Source: Planctomycetota bacterium (GTDB lineage: Bacteria; Planctomycetota; UBA1135; GCA-002686595). From it: a DNA stretch of 35,388 bases. Under the pieces are notes generated by a model. The model was not told the DNA's origin and did not search any database. It saw only the letters and a list, made by a program, of their open reading frames with translations. Shown here piece after piece: positions 16,277 to 24,393 of the stretch. The stretch's first letter is position 1; each line of letters starts with the position of its first letter. The stretch is taken from positions 1 to 35,388 of the forward strand of contig JAJDEV010000061.1 in the NCBI GenBank assembly GCA_029259605.1. Direction: 5' to 3'. Made by a program: the position numbers and the translations under genes.

Positions 16277-18657
16277 CAGGCGCCCCCCGTCCCGACCGGT
16301 GTCGCGAGGTTCTTCGAGCGCTGGGCACGCAGCGCGGCGAGCACCTTGCCCGGCGTGAAGGGCAGGTGCGTCAGGCGGATGCCGACCGCGTCGAAGACCG
16401 CGTTCGAGATGGCGGGGATCGACGGGTGGAGCGGACCCTCGCCCGCTTCCTTCGCGCCGTACGGTCCCTCGGGGTCGAGGCTCTCGACGATGAGCGCGTG
16501 CAGCTCGGGCGTGTCGACCGACGTCGGGATGCGGTAGTCGAGCAGCGACGGACCGGCGTGCAGCCCGAAGCGGTTGACGGCGTGCTCCTCCATCACCGCC
16601 TCCGCGATGCCCATGTACGCCGAACCCTCCATCTGGCCGGCGACGAGCATCGGGTTGAGCGCGCGACCGCAATCGTGCGCGATCCAGCAGTTCTCGACCG
16701 TGATGCGCCCGGTCTCCTCGTCGACGCTCGCCTCGACGACGTGCGCCGTGAACGAGTAGGCGGGCGATGCGCCGATCGTGCCGCCGCGGTAGTCGCCGCC
16801 GAGGGTGGGGGTGTTGTAGGCGCCCGTCGTTCCCAGCGTGTCGTAGCGCTCCTCGGCCAGGTGGAACGCCTCGCGCGTCGTGATGCGGCGGTTGCGGGAC
16901 TCGAGGTCGAAGACCTCGCCGCGCGCCATGAACACGCGCTTCTCTTCGATCTCCCAAGCCTCGGCGACCGCGGAGACGATCAGCTTGCGCAGCTTGCGCG
17001 CGGCGTCGATCGTCGCGTTGCCGACCATGAAGGTCACGCGGCTCGAGTAGGCGCCGAGGTCGACCGGGCACAGGTCGGTGTCCGCGGCGACGACGCGCAC
17101 GGACATCGGATCGAGGCCGAGCTCCTCGGCGACGATCGCGCGCGCGATCGAATTCGACCCCTGCCCGATGTCGTTGCCGCCGGTGAAGACCGTGACGAGA
17201 CCCGAGCGGTCCGCCTGCAGCTGGATGCCCGCCTGCGGCAGCTTGTTCGGATAGACGGGATAGTTCGTGCCCGTGATGTACATCGAACCGGCGACGCCGA
17301 GCCCGCGCCCGCGCGGCAGCTTGCCGCGGCGCTCCTTCCAACGCGACGCGCGCTCGACCTCGTCGAGGCACTCCATGAAGCCGTTCGACGTGATGCGCTG
17401 GCCGTTGACCGTCTGCGTGTTCTCGCCCTGGAAGTTGATGCGCCTGATCTCGATCGGGTCGAGGTCGAGCTTCTCCGCCACCTGGTCGAGCTGGACCTCG
17501 AAGGCGAAGCGCGGTTGCACCGAACCGTGCCCGCGCTTGGGACCGCACGGCGGCTTGTTCGTGAACACGCGCGTGGAGTCGAAGCGGTAGGCGGGGAAGT
17601 CGTACGGGCCGGTGAGCAGTTGGCCCGAGTAGTAGGTCGTCACGAGGCCGAAGGACGAGTACGACCCGCCGTCGATCAGGATCTTCGCGTCGACGCCGGT
17701 GAGTCGCCCGTCCTTCTTCGCGCCGGTCCGATAGCGCATCTGCATCGGGTGCCGCCCGCGGTGCGCGTAAAAGACCTCCTCGCGCGTCCACAGGCACTTC
17801 ACCGGGCGCCCGGTGAGGAGCGCGAGCTTGGCGACGACGAACTCGAGCGCGAACGGATCGGACTTGCCGCCGAAGGCGCCGCCGAGGCAGGGCTGGATGA
17901 CGCGAATCTGCGACGCGTCGATCTCGAGCACGCGCGCGAGTGCGCGGTGCACGTAGTGCGTGATCTGCGTCGAGGACCACACGGTCAAGAGGCCGTCCGG
18001 GCTCGCCTGGGCGAGCGCGCAGTGCGGCTCGATCGCGGCGTGCGTCGTGCCGTGGAACGTGTACTCGTCCTCGATCAGGACGTCGGCGGCGTCGAGCGCC
18101 GCGTCCACGTCGCCGAACTCGAGGTCGACGTGCTTGGACACGTTGCCGCGGTGCCCGCGCTTCTTCTTGTTCGCTTCCGACTGCTCGTGGATCTGCGGAT
18201 CCTGGCGCGTCAACGCCTCGTCCGGATCGAGGAACGCGTGCAGCACCTCGTAGTCGACGTCGATGAGCTCGAGCGCCGCGTTCGCCGTGTCCTCGTCGAT
18301 GGCCGCGACCGCCGCCACCTCGTCGCCGATGAAGCGCACCTTGTCCGTCGCGAGCGCGTTCTCGTCCGGCGTCCACGGGATCACCCCGTACTTGATCGGC
18401 ATGCACTCGCCGGTGATCACCGCGTGCACACCGTCGAGCGCGAGCGCCTTCGACGTGTCGATCGAGCGGATCTTCGCGTGCGGATGCGGGCTGCGCAGGA
18501 ACTTCGTGTGCAGCATCCCGGGCAGCGTGATGTCGTCCGCGTAGACCGCGTGCCCGACCGCCTTCGCGAGTCCGTCGATCTTGCGCGACGGGCGTCCGAC
18601 GACCTGGAAGCCTGCGCTCCACGGCGCGTCGACACCGTGCTTGTCCCGGGCAGCCAT
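16276..18657 (-). CDS. Molybdenum-binding large subunit of the xanthine oxidase/HBCR family
   Basis: This 793-residue catalytic subunit binds molybdopterin. It has an N-terminal a/b-hammerhead domain (about 20-140: GRPSRKIDGLAKAVGHAVYA), the cofactor loop CLGGAFGGKSDPF near 262, and PPCGPKRGHGSVQPRFAFE. A likely active-site Glu lies near 740 in KEAGEGPLHPSIP, where the family has GxGE. The CODH AYRCSFR loop is absent, so this is not CO dehydrogenase. The partner with the HBCR-type cysteine set points to a hydroxybenzoyl-CoA reductase-like or related hydroxylase. Both ends overlap neighbours as TGATG, giving tight three-gene coupling. No maturation gene (XdhC-like) is in view. Confidence 0.9.
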   Translation of the reverse strand: MAARDKHGVDAPWSAGFQVVGRPSRKIDGLAKAVGHAVYADDITLPGMLHTKFLRSPHPHAKIRSIDTSKALALDGVHAVITGECMPIKYGVIPWTPDENALATDKVRFIGDEVAAVAAIDEDTANAALELIDVDYEVLHAFLDPDEALTRQDPQIHEQSEANKKKRGHRGNVSKHVDLEFGDVDAALDAADVLIEDEYTFHGTTHAAIEPHCALAQASPDGLLTVWSSTQITHYVHRALARVLEIDASQIRVIQPCLGGAFGGKSDPFALEFVVAKLALLTGRPVKCLWTREEVFYAHRGRHPMQMRYRTGAKKDGRLTGVDAKILIDGGSYSSFGLVTTYYSGQLLTGPYDFPAYRFDSTRVFTNKPPCGPKRGHGSVQPRFAFEVQLDQVAEKLDLDPIEIRRINFQGENTQTVNGQRITSNGFMECLDEVERASRWKERRGKLPRGRGLGVAGSMYITGTNYPVYPNKLPQAGIQLQADRSGLVTVFTGGNDIGQGSNSIARAIVAEELGLDPMSVRVVAADTDLCPVDLGAYSSRVTFMVGNATIDAARKLRKLIVSAVAEAWEIEEKRVFMARGEVFDLESRNRRITTREAFHLAEERYDTLGTTGAYNTPTLGGDYRGGTIGASPAYSFTAHVVEASVDEETGRITVENCWIAHDCGRALNPMLVAGQMEGSAYMGIAEAVMEEHAVNRFGLHAGPSLLDYRIPTSVDTPELHALIVESLDPEGPYGAKEAGEGPLHPSIPAISNAVFDAVGIRLTHLPFTPGKVLAALRAQRSKNLATPVGTGGA

Positions 18658-19238
18658 CAGCGCTCCGTCGTTTCGTTCGCGGGCGCGGTCCCGTTCGAGC
18701 GCCACGGGTTCTCGTGCGGGGCCCAGGCGGGGGAGACCGGCTCGACGCCGGCGGCCTCGGCGACCGCGAGCTCGACGGCCTGGATGATCTGGGTGTAGCC
18801 CGTGCAGCGGCACAGGTTGCCGGAGAGCGCGTCCTTAATCTCGCCCTTCGTCGGGCACGCGTTCCCGTTCAGCAGGGCGCGCGCGGAGAGCATCATGCCC
18901 GGCTGACAGAACCCGCACTGCAGCGCTCCGCAGCGGTCGAAGGCGTCCTGCACCGGGTCAGCGCCCTCACCGCCCGCGGCGACGTGCGCGGGCATCAGGC
19001 CTTCGATCGTCGTGATCTGCTTGCCCTCGGCGAGCGCGGCGAGCGTGAGGCACGAAAGCTCCGGACGGCCGTCGACCAGCACCGTGCACGCACCACAGTC
19101 GCCCTTGTCGCAGCCCTGCTTCGAACCGGTGAGGCCCATTCGATAGCGGAGGACTTCGAGGAGCGTCCAGTGCGCCGGGGCGGCGACGTCCATCTTGTCT
19201 CCGTTTACATCGAGTTGGAGAACCCTCATCCTCGGCAT
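18657..19238 (-). CDS. [2Fe-2S] small subunit of the molybdenum hydroxylase
   Basis: This 193-residue CoxS/HcrC-type subunit has the plant-type cluster motif GCDKGDCGAC with a later Cys (43, 48, 51 and 63). A second cluster follows in CGFCQPGM and CRCTGY (108, 111, 143 and 145). It passes electrons from the molybdenum site to the FAD subunit. About 30 residues extend past the usual end and are Pro/Asn-rich. ATG 19238 or ATG 19229 could be the start. The gene is first of the operon and lies head to head with the PLD gene, start codons only 8 bp apart, so the two promoters must overlap one gene or the other. Confidence 0.92.
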   Translation of the reverse strand: MPRMRVLQLDVNGDKMDVAAPAHWTLLEVLRYRMGLTGSKQGCDKGDCGACTVLVDGRPELSCLTLAALAEGKQITTIEGLMPAHVAAGGEGADPVQDAFDRCGALQCGFCQPGMMLSARALLNGNACPTKGEIKDALSGNLCRCTGYTQIIQAVELAVAEAAGVEPVSPAWAPHENPWRSNGTAPANETTER

Positions 19239-19246
19239 TGTCTCTC

Positions 19247-20590
19247 ATGCCAGGATCCCGGACAAGTCCCGCAGGCGGCTCGGACGACACCCCGAGGGTG
19301 AGCGAACGGCTTTTGTCGTTCGTTCGTCCGCGCGCGGGCGCCGGAAACGTCGAGGAAGCCGTGCGCCGTGTCTTCGCGCCGCACCTGGACAAGCGCCTCT
19401 CGCGCGAAGGCGCGGCCGCGGCGGTGAAGCTGTGGAGCGCGTGGCGCCGGACGCTGCGCGTGTTGCGGCCGCTCGGCGGCGTCTCGCTCGACAACGGGGT
19501 CGAGGTGCTGGTCGACGGCGATGACGTGTTCGAGCGGATGTGGGCCGCGATCGACGGCGCGCGGCAGCGCGTCATGATGACGACCTACACGCTCGAACCC
19601 GACGCGGTCGGGAAGCACACGCTCGAGAGGCTGACCGCCGCCGCGGAGCGAGGTTGCGAAGTGACGTTCGTCTACGACTCGTTCGGCTCGCTGCGGCTGC
19701 GCGACGGTGACCTCGCCGCGCTGCGGCGCGCCGGTGCGACGGTCGTCGCGTTCAATCCCGTCGTGCGCTTCGGGATTCCGTTGCTGCGCCTCGTCCGCAA
19801 TCACCAGAAGATCCTCGTGGTGGACGAGCGACTCGCGTTCTGCGGCGGGATGAACGTGTCGGAGGACTACGCGGGCGAGAGGCACGGCAACGGCCGCTTC
19901 CGCGATACGCAGCTCGCGCTGACCGGGCCGAGCGCGATCGACCTCGGTCGGCTGGTCGCGGACGCGACGGGTGCCGACGAGCTCGCCCGGGACGTGTCGA
20001 CCGAGACGCGCGAGTCGACACACGCGGACGACGCGAGCGGGGAGGGTTGCCTGGTTCAGATCCTCGAATCCAACGTGCGTCGCGAGCGCCGCGCGATCCA
20101 GCGCGCGCTGCGCACGACGGTCGTGCGCTCCGTTGAGCGCTGCTATCTCACGTCGCCGTACTTCGTTCCGCCCGCGCGCCTCATCCGCGCGTTGCGCGGC
20201 GCCGCGCAGCGCGGTGTCGACGTGCGCGTCTTGACGGCCGGCCTCTCCGATGTCCCGATCGTGCGCCTCGCGAGCCGTCACCTGTACGGGCGCCTGCTGC
20301 GGAGCGGGGTGCGCATCTTCGAGTTCGAGGCGCGCACGCTGCACGCGAAGACGACGACGATCGACGGCGTGTACGCGTCGGTCGGCTCGTTCAACCTCGA
20401 CCACTGGTCCGACCGCCGCAACCTCGAGGTCAACGTGTGCCTGCTGGACCGGAGCACCGCGGCCCAGCTCGAGGACACGTTCCGCAGCGACCTCGACGGA
20501 GCGCGCGAGGTCGAGGCGAGCACGTGGGGCAAACGCGGCCTGTGGCAGCGCTTCGTGAGCTGGGGCGCCTACGTGCTCATGCGCATCTGA
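19247..20590 (+). CDS. Cardiolipin synthase-like phospholipase D enzyme
   Basis: This 447-residue PLD-superfamily protein has two HKD motifs: HQKILVVD (H186, K188, D193) followed by GGMN, and HAKTTTID (H366, K368, D373) followed by GSFNLD. This two-motif layout with SPYFVPPARL between fits ClsA/B-type cardiolipin synthases, which join phosphatidyl groups to make cardiolipin. There are no N-terminal membrane helices, so it is closer to ClsB-like or other soluble PLDs. ATG 19247 is assumed; GTG 19298 is an alternative that would leave promoter space. The C-terminus ends at a palindrome shared with the convergent amidohydrolase. Confidence 0.88.
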   Translation: MPGSRTSPAGGSDDTPRVSERLLSFVRPRAGAGNVEEAVRRVFAPHLDKRLSREGAAAAVKLWSAWRRTLRVLRPLGGVSLDNGVEVLVDGDDVFERMWAAIDGARQRVMMTTYTLEPDAVGKHTLERLTAAAERGCEVTFVYDSFGSLRLRDGDLAALRRAGATVVAFNPVVRFGIPLLRLVRNHQKILVVDERLAFCGGMNVSEDYAGERHGNGRFRDTQLALTGPSAIDLGRLVADATGADELARDVSTETRESTHADDASGEGCLVQILESNVRRERRAIQRALRTTVVRSVERCYLTSPYFVPPARLIRALRGAAQRGVDVRVLTAGLSDVPIVRLASRHLYGRLLRSGVRIFEFEARTLHAKTTTIDGVYASVGSFNLDHWSDRRNLEVNVCLLDRSTAAQLEDTFRSDLDGAREVEASTWGKRGLWQRFVSWGAYVLMRI

Positions 20591-20701
20591 GCGATACTAC
20601 CGAGTCGCACCAATCGCCGCCGGTTCGCCCGCCAACGGTCCTTCACGACGAACGGAGGGAGCGAACCGGCGGCGATTGGTGCGACTCTGTATCGTCGCTC
20701 A
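20588..20701. repeat. Stop-to-stop palindrome between convergent genes
   Basis: A perfect 27-base inverted repeat (20602-20628 and 20661-20687) flanks a 32-base loop. Outside it, TGAGCGA (20588-20594) and its mirror TCGCTCA (20695-20701) begin with the stop codons of the two convergent genes. The whole intergenic region is therefore one symmetric unit. It may act as a long bidirectional terminator; there is no T-run. No similar sequence appears elsewhere in the window. Confidence 0.9.
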
Positions 20702-21910
20702 CCGCGCCGTTTCGCTGACCACCTCGCCTTCGATGACGACGCCGATGCAGTGCGACGTGTACTCGAAGGGGTCGGCGTCGTAGAGCGCGAGGTCGCCGTC
20801 CTTGCCGACCTCGAGCGAGCCGACGCGGTCGTCGATGCCGAGGATGCGCGCGGCGTCGATCGAGATCGACGCCAGTGCGCGCTCGAACGGCAAGCCGTAG
20901 GACGCGGCGAGGGCCGCCTCGAAGAGGACGACGCGCGTCTTCGGGACGTACGCCTCGTAGCCGCCCTGCAGCGCGAACAACACGCCCTCGGCATCGAGCT
21001 TCGCGGCGGTCTCCATGCTCAGGTTCTCGCGCTCGCCGCTGGCGCGCGCCATGGTCGGATGCAGGAGGATCGGAACGCCCGCGGCCTGGACCGGCTCGAG
21101 CACGTCGTACACCTCGGCCGCGCCGTCGAGCACCACGCGGAAGCCGAACTCCTCGGCGACGCGCAGGGCGGTGAGGATGTCGATCGTGCGCTGCGCGGTG
21201 ACGAGCAACGGAACCTCGCCGCGCAGGACGCGCTCGAGGGCGTCGAGCCGCAGGTCCGGATCCGGCGCCTGATCGCCGCCCGCTTCCTTCTTGTTCATGT
21301 AGCCACGCGCGCGCAGGAGCTCTCCGCGCAGCAGCGCGACGGCCTTTGCGCGCGTGCCGGGAACCTCGTCGTCGCGTACGGCGTCTTCGCCCAGCGTCGC
21401 GGCGACCATCGCGAACGGGACGATCACGGCTTCGGCGACCGTGTCGCCGCGCGTCTTCACGATCATCGTCTGCCCGGACACGACCGAGGTCGGCGCGTGG
21501 CCGGTGTGCAGCGTCGTCACACCGTAGCCGCGCAGATACTCGACCAGCGGCTCGCGCGGGTTGTACGCGTCGATCGCGCGTAGTTCGGGCTGGATCGGCG
21601 CCGACGTGTCGCTCTCGTCCGAGTCGTGATCGGCGTTGAGCCAACCGGCGAGCCCGACGACCGAATGTGCGTCGATCAAGCCCGGTGTGACGACGGCCGC
21701 GTCGAGCGTCCGCATCCCGTCCGGGATGACGACGTCCACCGCGGCGCCGACCGCGGTGATCTTGCCGCCCTGGACGACGACCACGCCGCCCTGGATCGGC
21801 GCGCCGGCCATCGTGTGGACGATCTTGCCGCGCACGGCGACGTCCTGTGCCGAGCCGGGAGCGGAGACGGTGGCGAGCGCCGCGAGGGCGAGGAGCATGG
21901 ATCGTTTCAT
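20699..21910 (-). CDS. Amidohydrolase-like protein with degenerate metal site
   Basis: This 403-residue secreted protein has a signal peptide (about 3-21, ending APGSAQ). Its amidohydrolase fold is plain from VTPGLIDAHSVVGLAG, the SAPIQPELRAID segment and SLEVGKDGDLALYDADP at the end. It is a paralog of the upstream gene, but the HxH metal motif is AHSV (H82, V84) and the paralog's VVLHHVSDAW is VVLDGAAEVY here. The FHTDDW acidic motif is missing too. It probably no longer hydrolyses like its partner, and may be a binding or regulatory subunit. ATG 21910 overlaps the partner's stop as ATGA, so the two are made together. Confidence 0.88.
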   Translation of the reverse strand: MKRSMLLALAALATVSAPGSAQDVAVRGKIVHTMAGAPIQGGVVVVQGGKITAVGAAVDVVIPDGMRTLDAAVVTPGLIDAHSVVGLAGWLNADHDSDESDTSAPIQPELRAIDAYNPREPLVEYLRGYGVTTLHTGHAPTSVVSGQTMIVKTRGDTVAEAVIVPFAMVAATLGEDAVRDDEVPGTRAKAVALLRGELLRARGYMNKKEAGGDQAPDPDLRLDALERVLRGEVPLLVTAQRTIDILTALRVAEEFGFRVVLDGAAEVYDVLEPVQAAGVPILLHPTMARASGERENLSMETAAKLDAEGVLFALQGGYEAYVPKTRVVLFEAALAASYGLPFERALASISIDAARILGIDDRVGSLEVGKDGDLALYDADPFEYTSHCIGVVIEGEVVSETAR

Positions 21911-23223
21911 TGTTTCTCTCCGATGCAGCAGCAGGGATCGTTGCCCTCGCGTCCGGCGCCGCGACCGCCGACGGCCCACAGGCGATCGCGCTCGTCGCTC
22001 CGGTCGAACACGCGCAAGCCTTCGACCCAGGTCTCGCGCACCTTCGTGTACGTCGACAGCGGGTCCCCGTCGAGCAGGACGAAGTCGGCGTCCTTGCCGA
22101 CCTCGAGGCTGCCGATGCGGTCGCCCAATCCGAGCATCTTGGCCGGCGCGAGCGTCAGCCCCTCGAGCGCCTTCGCGCGCGACATGCCGGCGCGCACGGC
22201 GAGGGCCGCCGAGCGCAGGAACAGGCGTGAGTCCGTGATCCAGTCGTCCGTGTGGAACGCGACCGGCGCGCCGACGCGCTCGAGCGCGGCGCCGTTCTCG
22301 AACGTCACGTCGCGCGCCTCGAGCTTTCCGCCCGGGCTGTCGATCACGATGATCGACGAGCCGACGCCCGCGGCCGCGATCTCGTCCGCGACCTTCCACG
22401 CGTCGCTGACGTGGTGCAGCACGACCTCGAAGCCGAACTCCTCGGCCAGGCGCAGCACGGTCAGGATGTCGTCGTGGCGGTGCGTGTGATGGTGGACGAT
22501 GCGCTTGCGCTCGAGCACTTCGACCAGCGCCTCGAGCGCGAGGTCGCGGTCGGGTTCCTTTCCCGCTTCCGCTTCGGCGAGCTTGCGTTGGTAGGCCTGG
22601 GCCTCGACGAAGCGCGTGCGTACGAGCGCCGCGGACTTGCCGCGCGTTCCAGGGAACGGCGGCTCGCGGCGCGAGTTCGTTCCGTTCGCCATCTTCATCC
22701 CGCCGGCGATTCGGCCGTCGTCGAGCCGGATCACGAGCTCGTCGACGACGCCTCCGTCGCGCAGCTTCAGGTACACGGTCTGCCCGCTCATCAGGTGACC
22801 GGAGCCCGGCATGACGTTGGCCGTCGTGATGCCGCCGGCCTGCGCGCGCTGGAAGCCCGCGTCGCGCACGTTCACAGAGTCGAGCAGGCGCACCTCGGGC
22901 TGGATCGGGGCCGAGCTGTCCGCCGCCCATCCGCCGCCCACGTGGCTGTGCGTGTCGACGAGGCCCGGAAGGATGACCATCCCCGTGACGTCGCGCACGA
23001 TCGCCGAGGCCGGGATCGGCGTGCTGTCGACCGCGCCGAGGTTCGAGATGACGCCGTCCTGCACGACGAGCACGCCGCTCTCGATCTCGGGTCCGGCGAT
23101 CGGGACGAGGCGCGCACCGACGAAGGCGACGGTCTCCCGCTGCCGCTCTTCGGCAGGGGCCACCGCGTCCTGCGTGGACGGCGGTGCGGCGAGGGAAAGG
23201 ATGAGCAGCGCGGCGTGTAGCAA
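21907..23223 (-). CDS. Secreted amidohydrolase with intact HxH motif
   Basis: This 438-residue protein starts MLHAALLILSLAAPPSTQ, a short signal sequence. It has LPGLVDTHSHVGGG (H92 and H94), VHHHTHRHDD near 255, VVLHHVSDAW near 280, and FHTDDW near 335, the expected metal and acid residues of the family. The end is SLEVGKDADFVLLDGDPL, typical of imidazolonepropionase-like amidohydrolases. The substrate is unknown. The tail carries CCC in its last ten residues (DPCCCIGEKQ), unusual for an exported protein and possibly a metal or lipid site. It is translationally coupled to the degenerate paralog and divergent from asd with a 129-bp gap. Confidence 0.9.
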   Translation of the reverse strand: MLHAALLILSLAAPPSTQDAVAPAEERQRETVAFVGARLVPIAGPEIESGVLVVQDGVISNLGAVDSTPIPASAIVRDVTGMVILPGLVDTHSHVGGGWAADSSAPIQPEVRLLDSVNVRDAGFQRAQAGGITTANVMPGSGHLMSGQTVYLKLRDGGVVDELVIRLDDGRIAGGMKMANGTNSRREPPFPGTRGKSAALVRTRFVEAQAYQRKLAEAEAGKEPDRDLALEALVEVLERKRIVHHHTHRHDDILTVLRLAEEFGFEVVLHHVSDAWKVADEIAAAGVGSSIIVIDSPGGKLEARDVTFENGAALERVGAPVAFHTDDWITDSRLFLRSAALAVRAGMSRAKALEGLTLAPAKMLGLGDRIGSLEVGKDADFVLLDGDPLSTYTKVRETWVEGLRVFDRSDERDRLWAVGGRGAGREGNDPCCCIGEKQ

Positions 23224-23338
23224 AGGGAACCTCCGACGGATCCACGGGATGGGCGGTCGATTCTATGCGCTCGTCCGCCAACGCAAAGAACTCGCCGACG
23301 CAGACGCGCGCCAATCCATCCGCGGCGCTTCGGGCTGC

Positions 23339-23344
23339 TAGGAT
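23339..23344 (+). promoter_or_regulatory. Possible -10 element of asd (TAGGAT)
   Basis: TAGGAT ends 8 bases before the asd ATG, so transcription would begin at about the start codon. The context CTGCTAGGATTCCGCTCC resembles CTGCTAGACTGCCGCC in front of selD. No -35 is obvious. Confidence 0.3.
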
Positions 23345-23352
23345 TCCGCTCC

Positions 23353-24381
23353 ATGGAGTTCGATCGGACACAGGACGCGCGCGCCCTCCCGGATCGTCCG
23401 GTCGTCGCCGTCGTCGGAGCGACCGGGCTCGTCGGCGAGACGCTGCTCACCGTTCTCGCCGAGCGGGAGTTCCCCGTGGGCGCGCTCGTGCTGCTCGCGA
23501 GCGAGGGATCGATCGGGCGTCGCATCGCGTTCGGCGGCACCGAGGTCGCCGTGCGGCGCACCGAGCCGGCGGCGTTCGACGGCGTCGACCTCGTGTTCTT
23601 CGCCGCGACCGGCGCGCTGTCACGGACCCTCGCACCGGAGGCGGTTCGCCGCGGTGCGCGCGTGATCGACAAATCGGCCTCCTGGCGTTTGGCGCCGGAC
23701 GTGCCGCTCGTCGTGCCCGAGATCAACGGCGCTCTGCTCGACGCAGGCGCGGCCCTCGTCGCGTGTCCGAACTGCACGACGATCGGGCTCGTCATGGCGC
23801 TCGAACCGATTCGACGCGCGGCCGGGTTGCGCCGCGTGGTCGTCACGACGATGCAGGCGGCGAGCGGCGCGGGGAGCGCCGGAAGCGACGCCCTCGCGCG
23901 CGAGGAACGCGCGGTGTTCGCCGGTGCGGAGTGCGTGGCGAGCGACACGTTCGGCGCGGTGCTCGCGCGCAACGTGATCCCGGTCTGCGACCGGCTCGAG
24001 GCGGACGGCGCGTCGACCGAGGAGCGCAAGCTCGTGCTCGAGACGCGCAAGATCCTGGGGCTCGCCGACCTGGAACTCGCCGCGACCTGCGCGCGCGTGC
24101 CGGTGCCAATCGGACACTCGGCGTCCGTCTGGCTCGAGACCGAGACGCCGCTCTCACCGGCCGCTGCAGAAGCCGCGCTCGACGCGTTCCCGGGGGTGCG
24201 CGTCGCGCCTGCGCCGACGGCGGCGGACGTCGCGGGCTCGGACGACGTGCTCGTCGGGCGCGTTCGGCGCGGACTCGACGGGGTCGGGCTCCAGTTCTGG
24301 CAGGTGGCCGACAACCTGCGCAAGGGCGCCGCGACGAACGCGGTTCAGATCGCGGCGCGCCTGCTCGCCCAGGGCGGCTAG
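23353..24381 (+). CDS. asd: Aspartate-semialdehyde dehydrogenase
   Basis: Asd reduces aspartyl phosphate to aspartate semialdehyde, the branch to lysine, methionine, threonine and diaminopimelate. The 342-residue protein has the NADPH motif VVGATGLVGETLL near 19-31, FFAATGALS, the active-site Cys in ACPNCTTIG (near 139), and a GSAGS/ALAREE segment. A late catalytic His is in PIGHSASVW near 253. Length matches the family. There is no clear ribosome-binding site. It is convergent with the alpha/beta-hydrolase gene, 12 bases apart. Confidence 0.93.
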   Translation: MEFDRTQDARALPDRPVVAVVGATGLVGETLLTVLAEREFPVGALVLLASEGSIGRRIAFGGTEVAVRRTEPAAFDGVDLVFFAATGALSRTLAPEAVRRGARVIDKSASWRLAPDVPLVVPEINGALLDAGAALVACPNCTTIGLVMALEPIRRAAGLRRVVVTTMQAASGAGSAGSDALAREERAVFAGAECVASDTFGAVLARNVIPVCDRLEADGASTEERKLVLETRKILGLADLELAATCARVPVPIGHSASVWLETETPLSPAAAEAALDAFPGVRVAPAPTAADVAGSDDVLVGRVRRGLDGVGLQFWQVADNLRKGAATNAVQIAARLLAQGG

Positions 24382-24392
24382 CAGCCCTGGGC
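24367..24392. terminator. Hairpin across the asd stop codon
   Basis: GCCCAGGGC (24367-24375) pairs perfectly with GCCCTGGGC (24384-24392) around the loop GGCTAGCA, which holds the TAG stop of asd. The minus-strand stop follows within 2 bases. It is likely a bidirectional terminator, though without a T-run. Confidence 0.5.
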
Positions 24393-24393
24393 T

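Noticed and set aside
16366..18798. Plus-strand frame of about 810 codons opposite the hydroxylase large subunit
   Set aside because: It has no family motif; the minus strand carries the full molybdopterin-binding signature.
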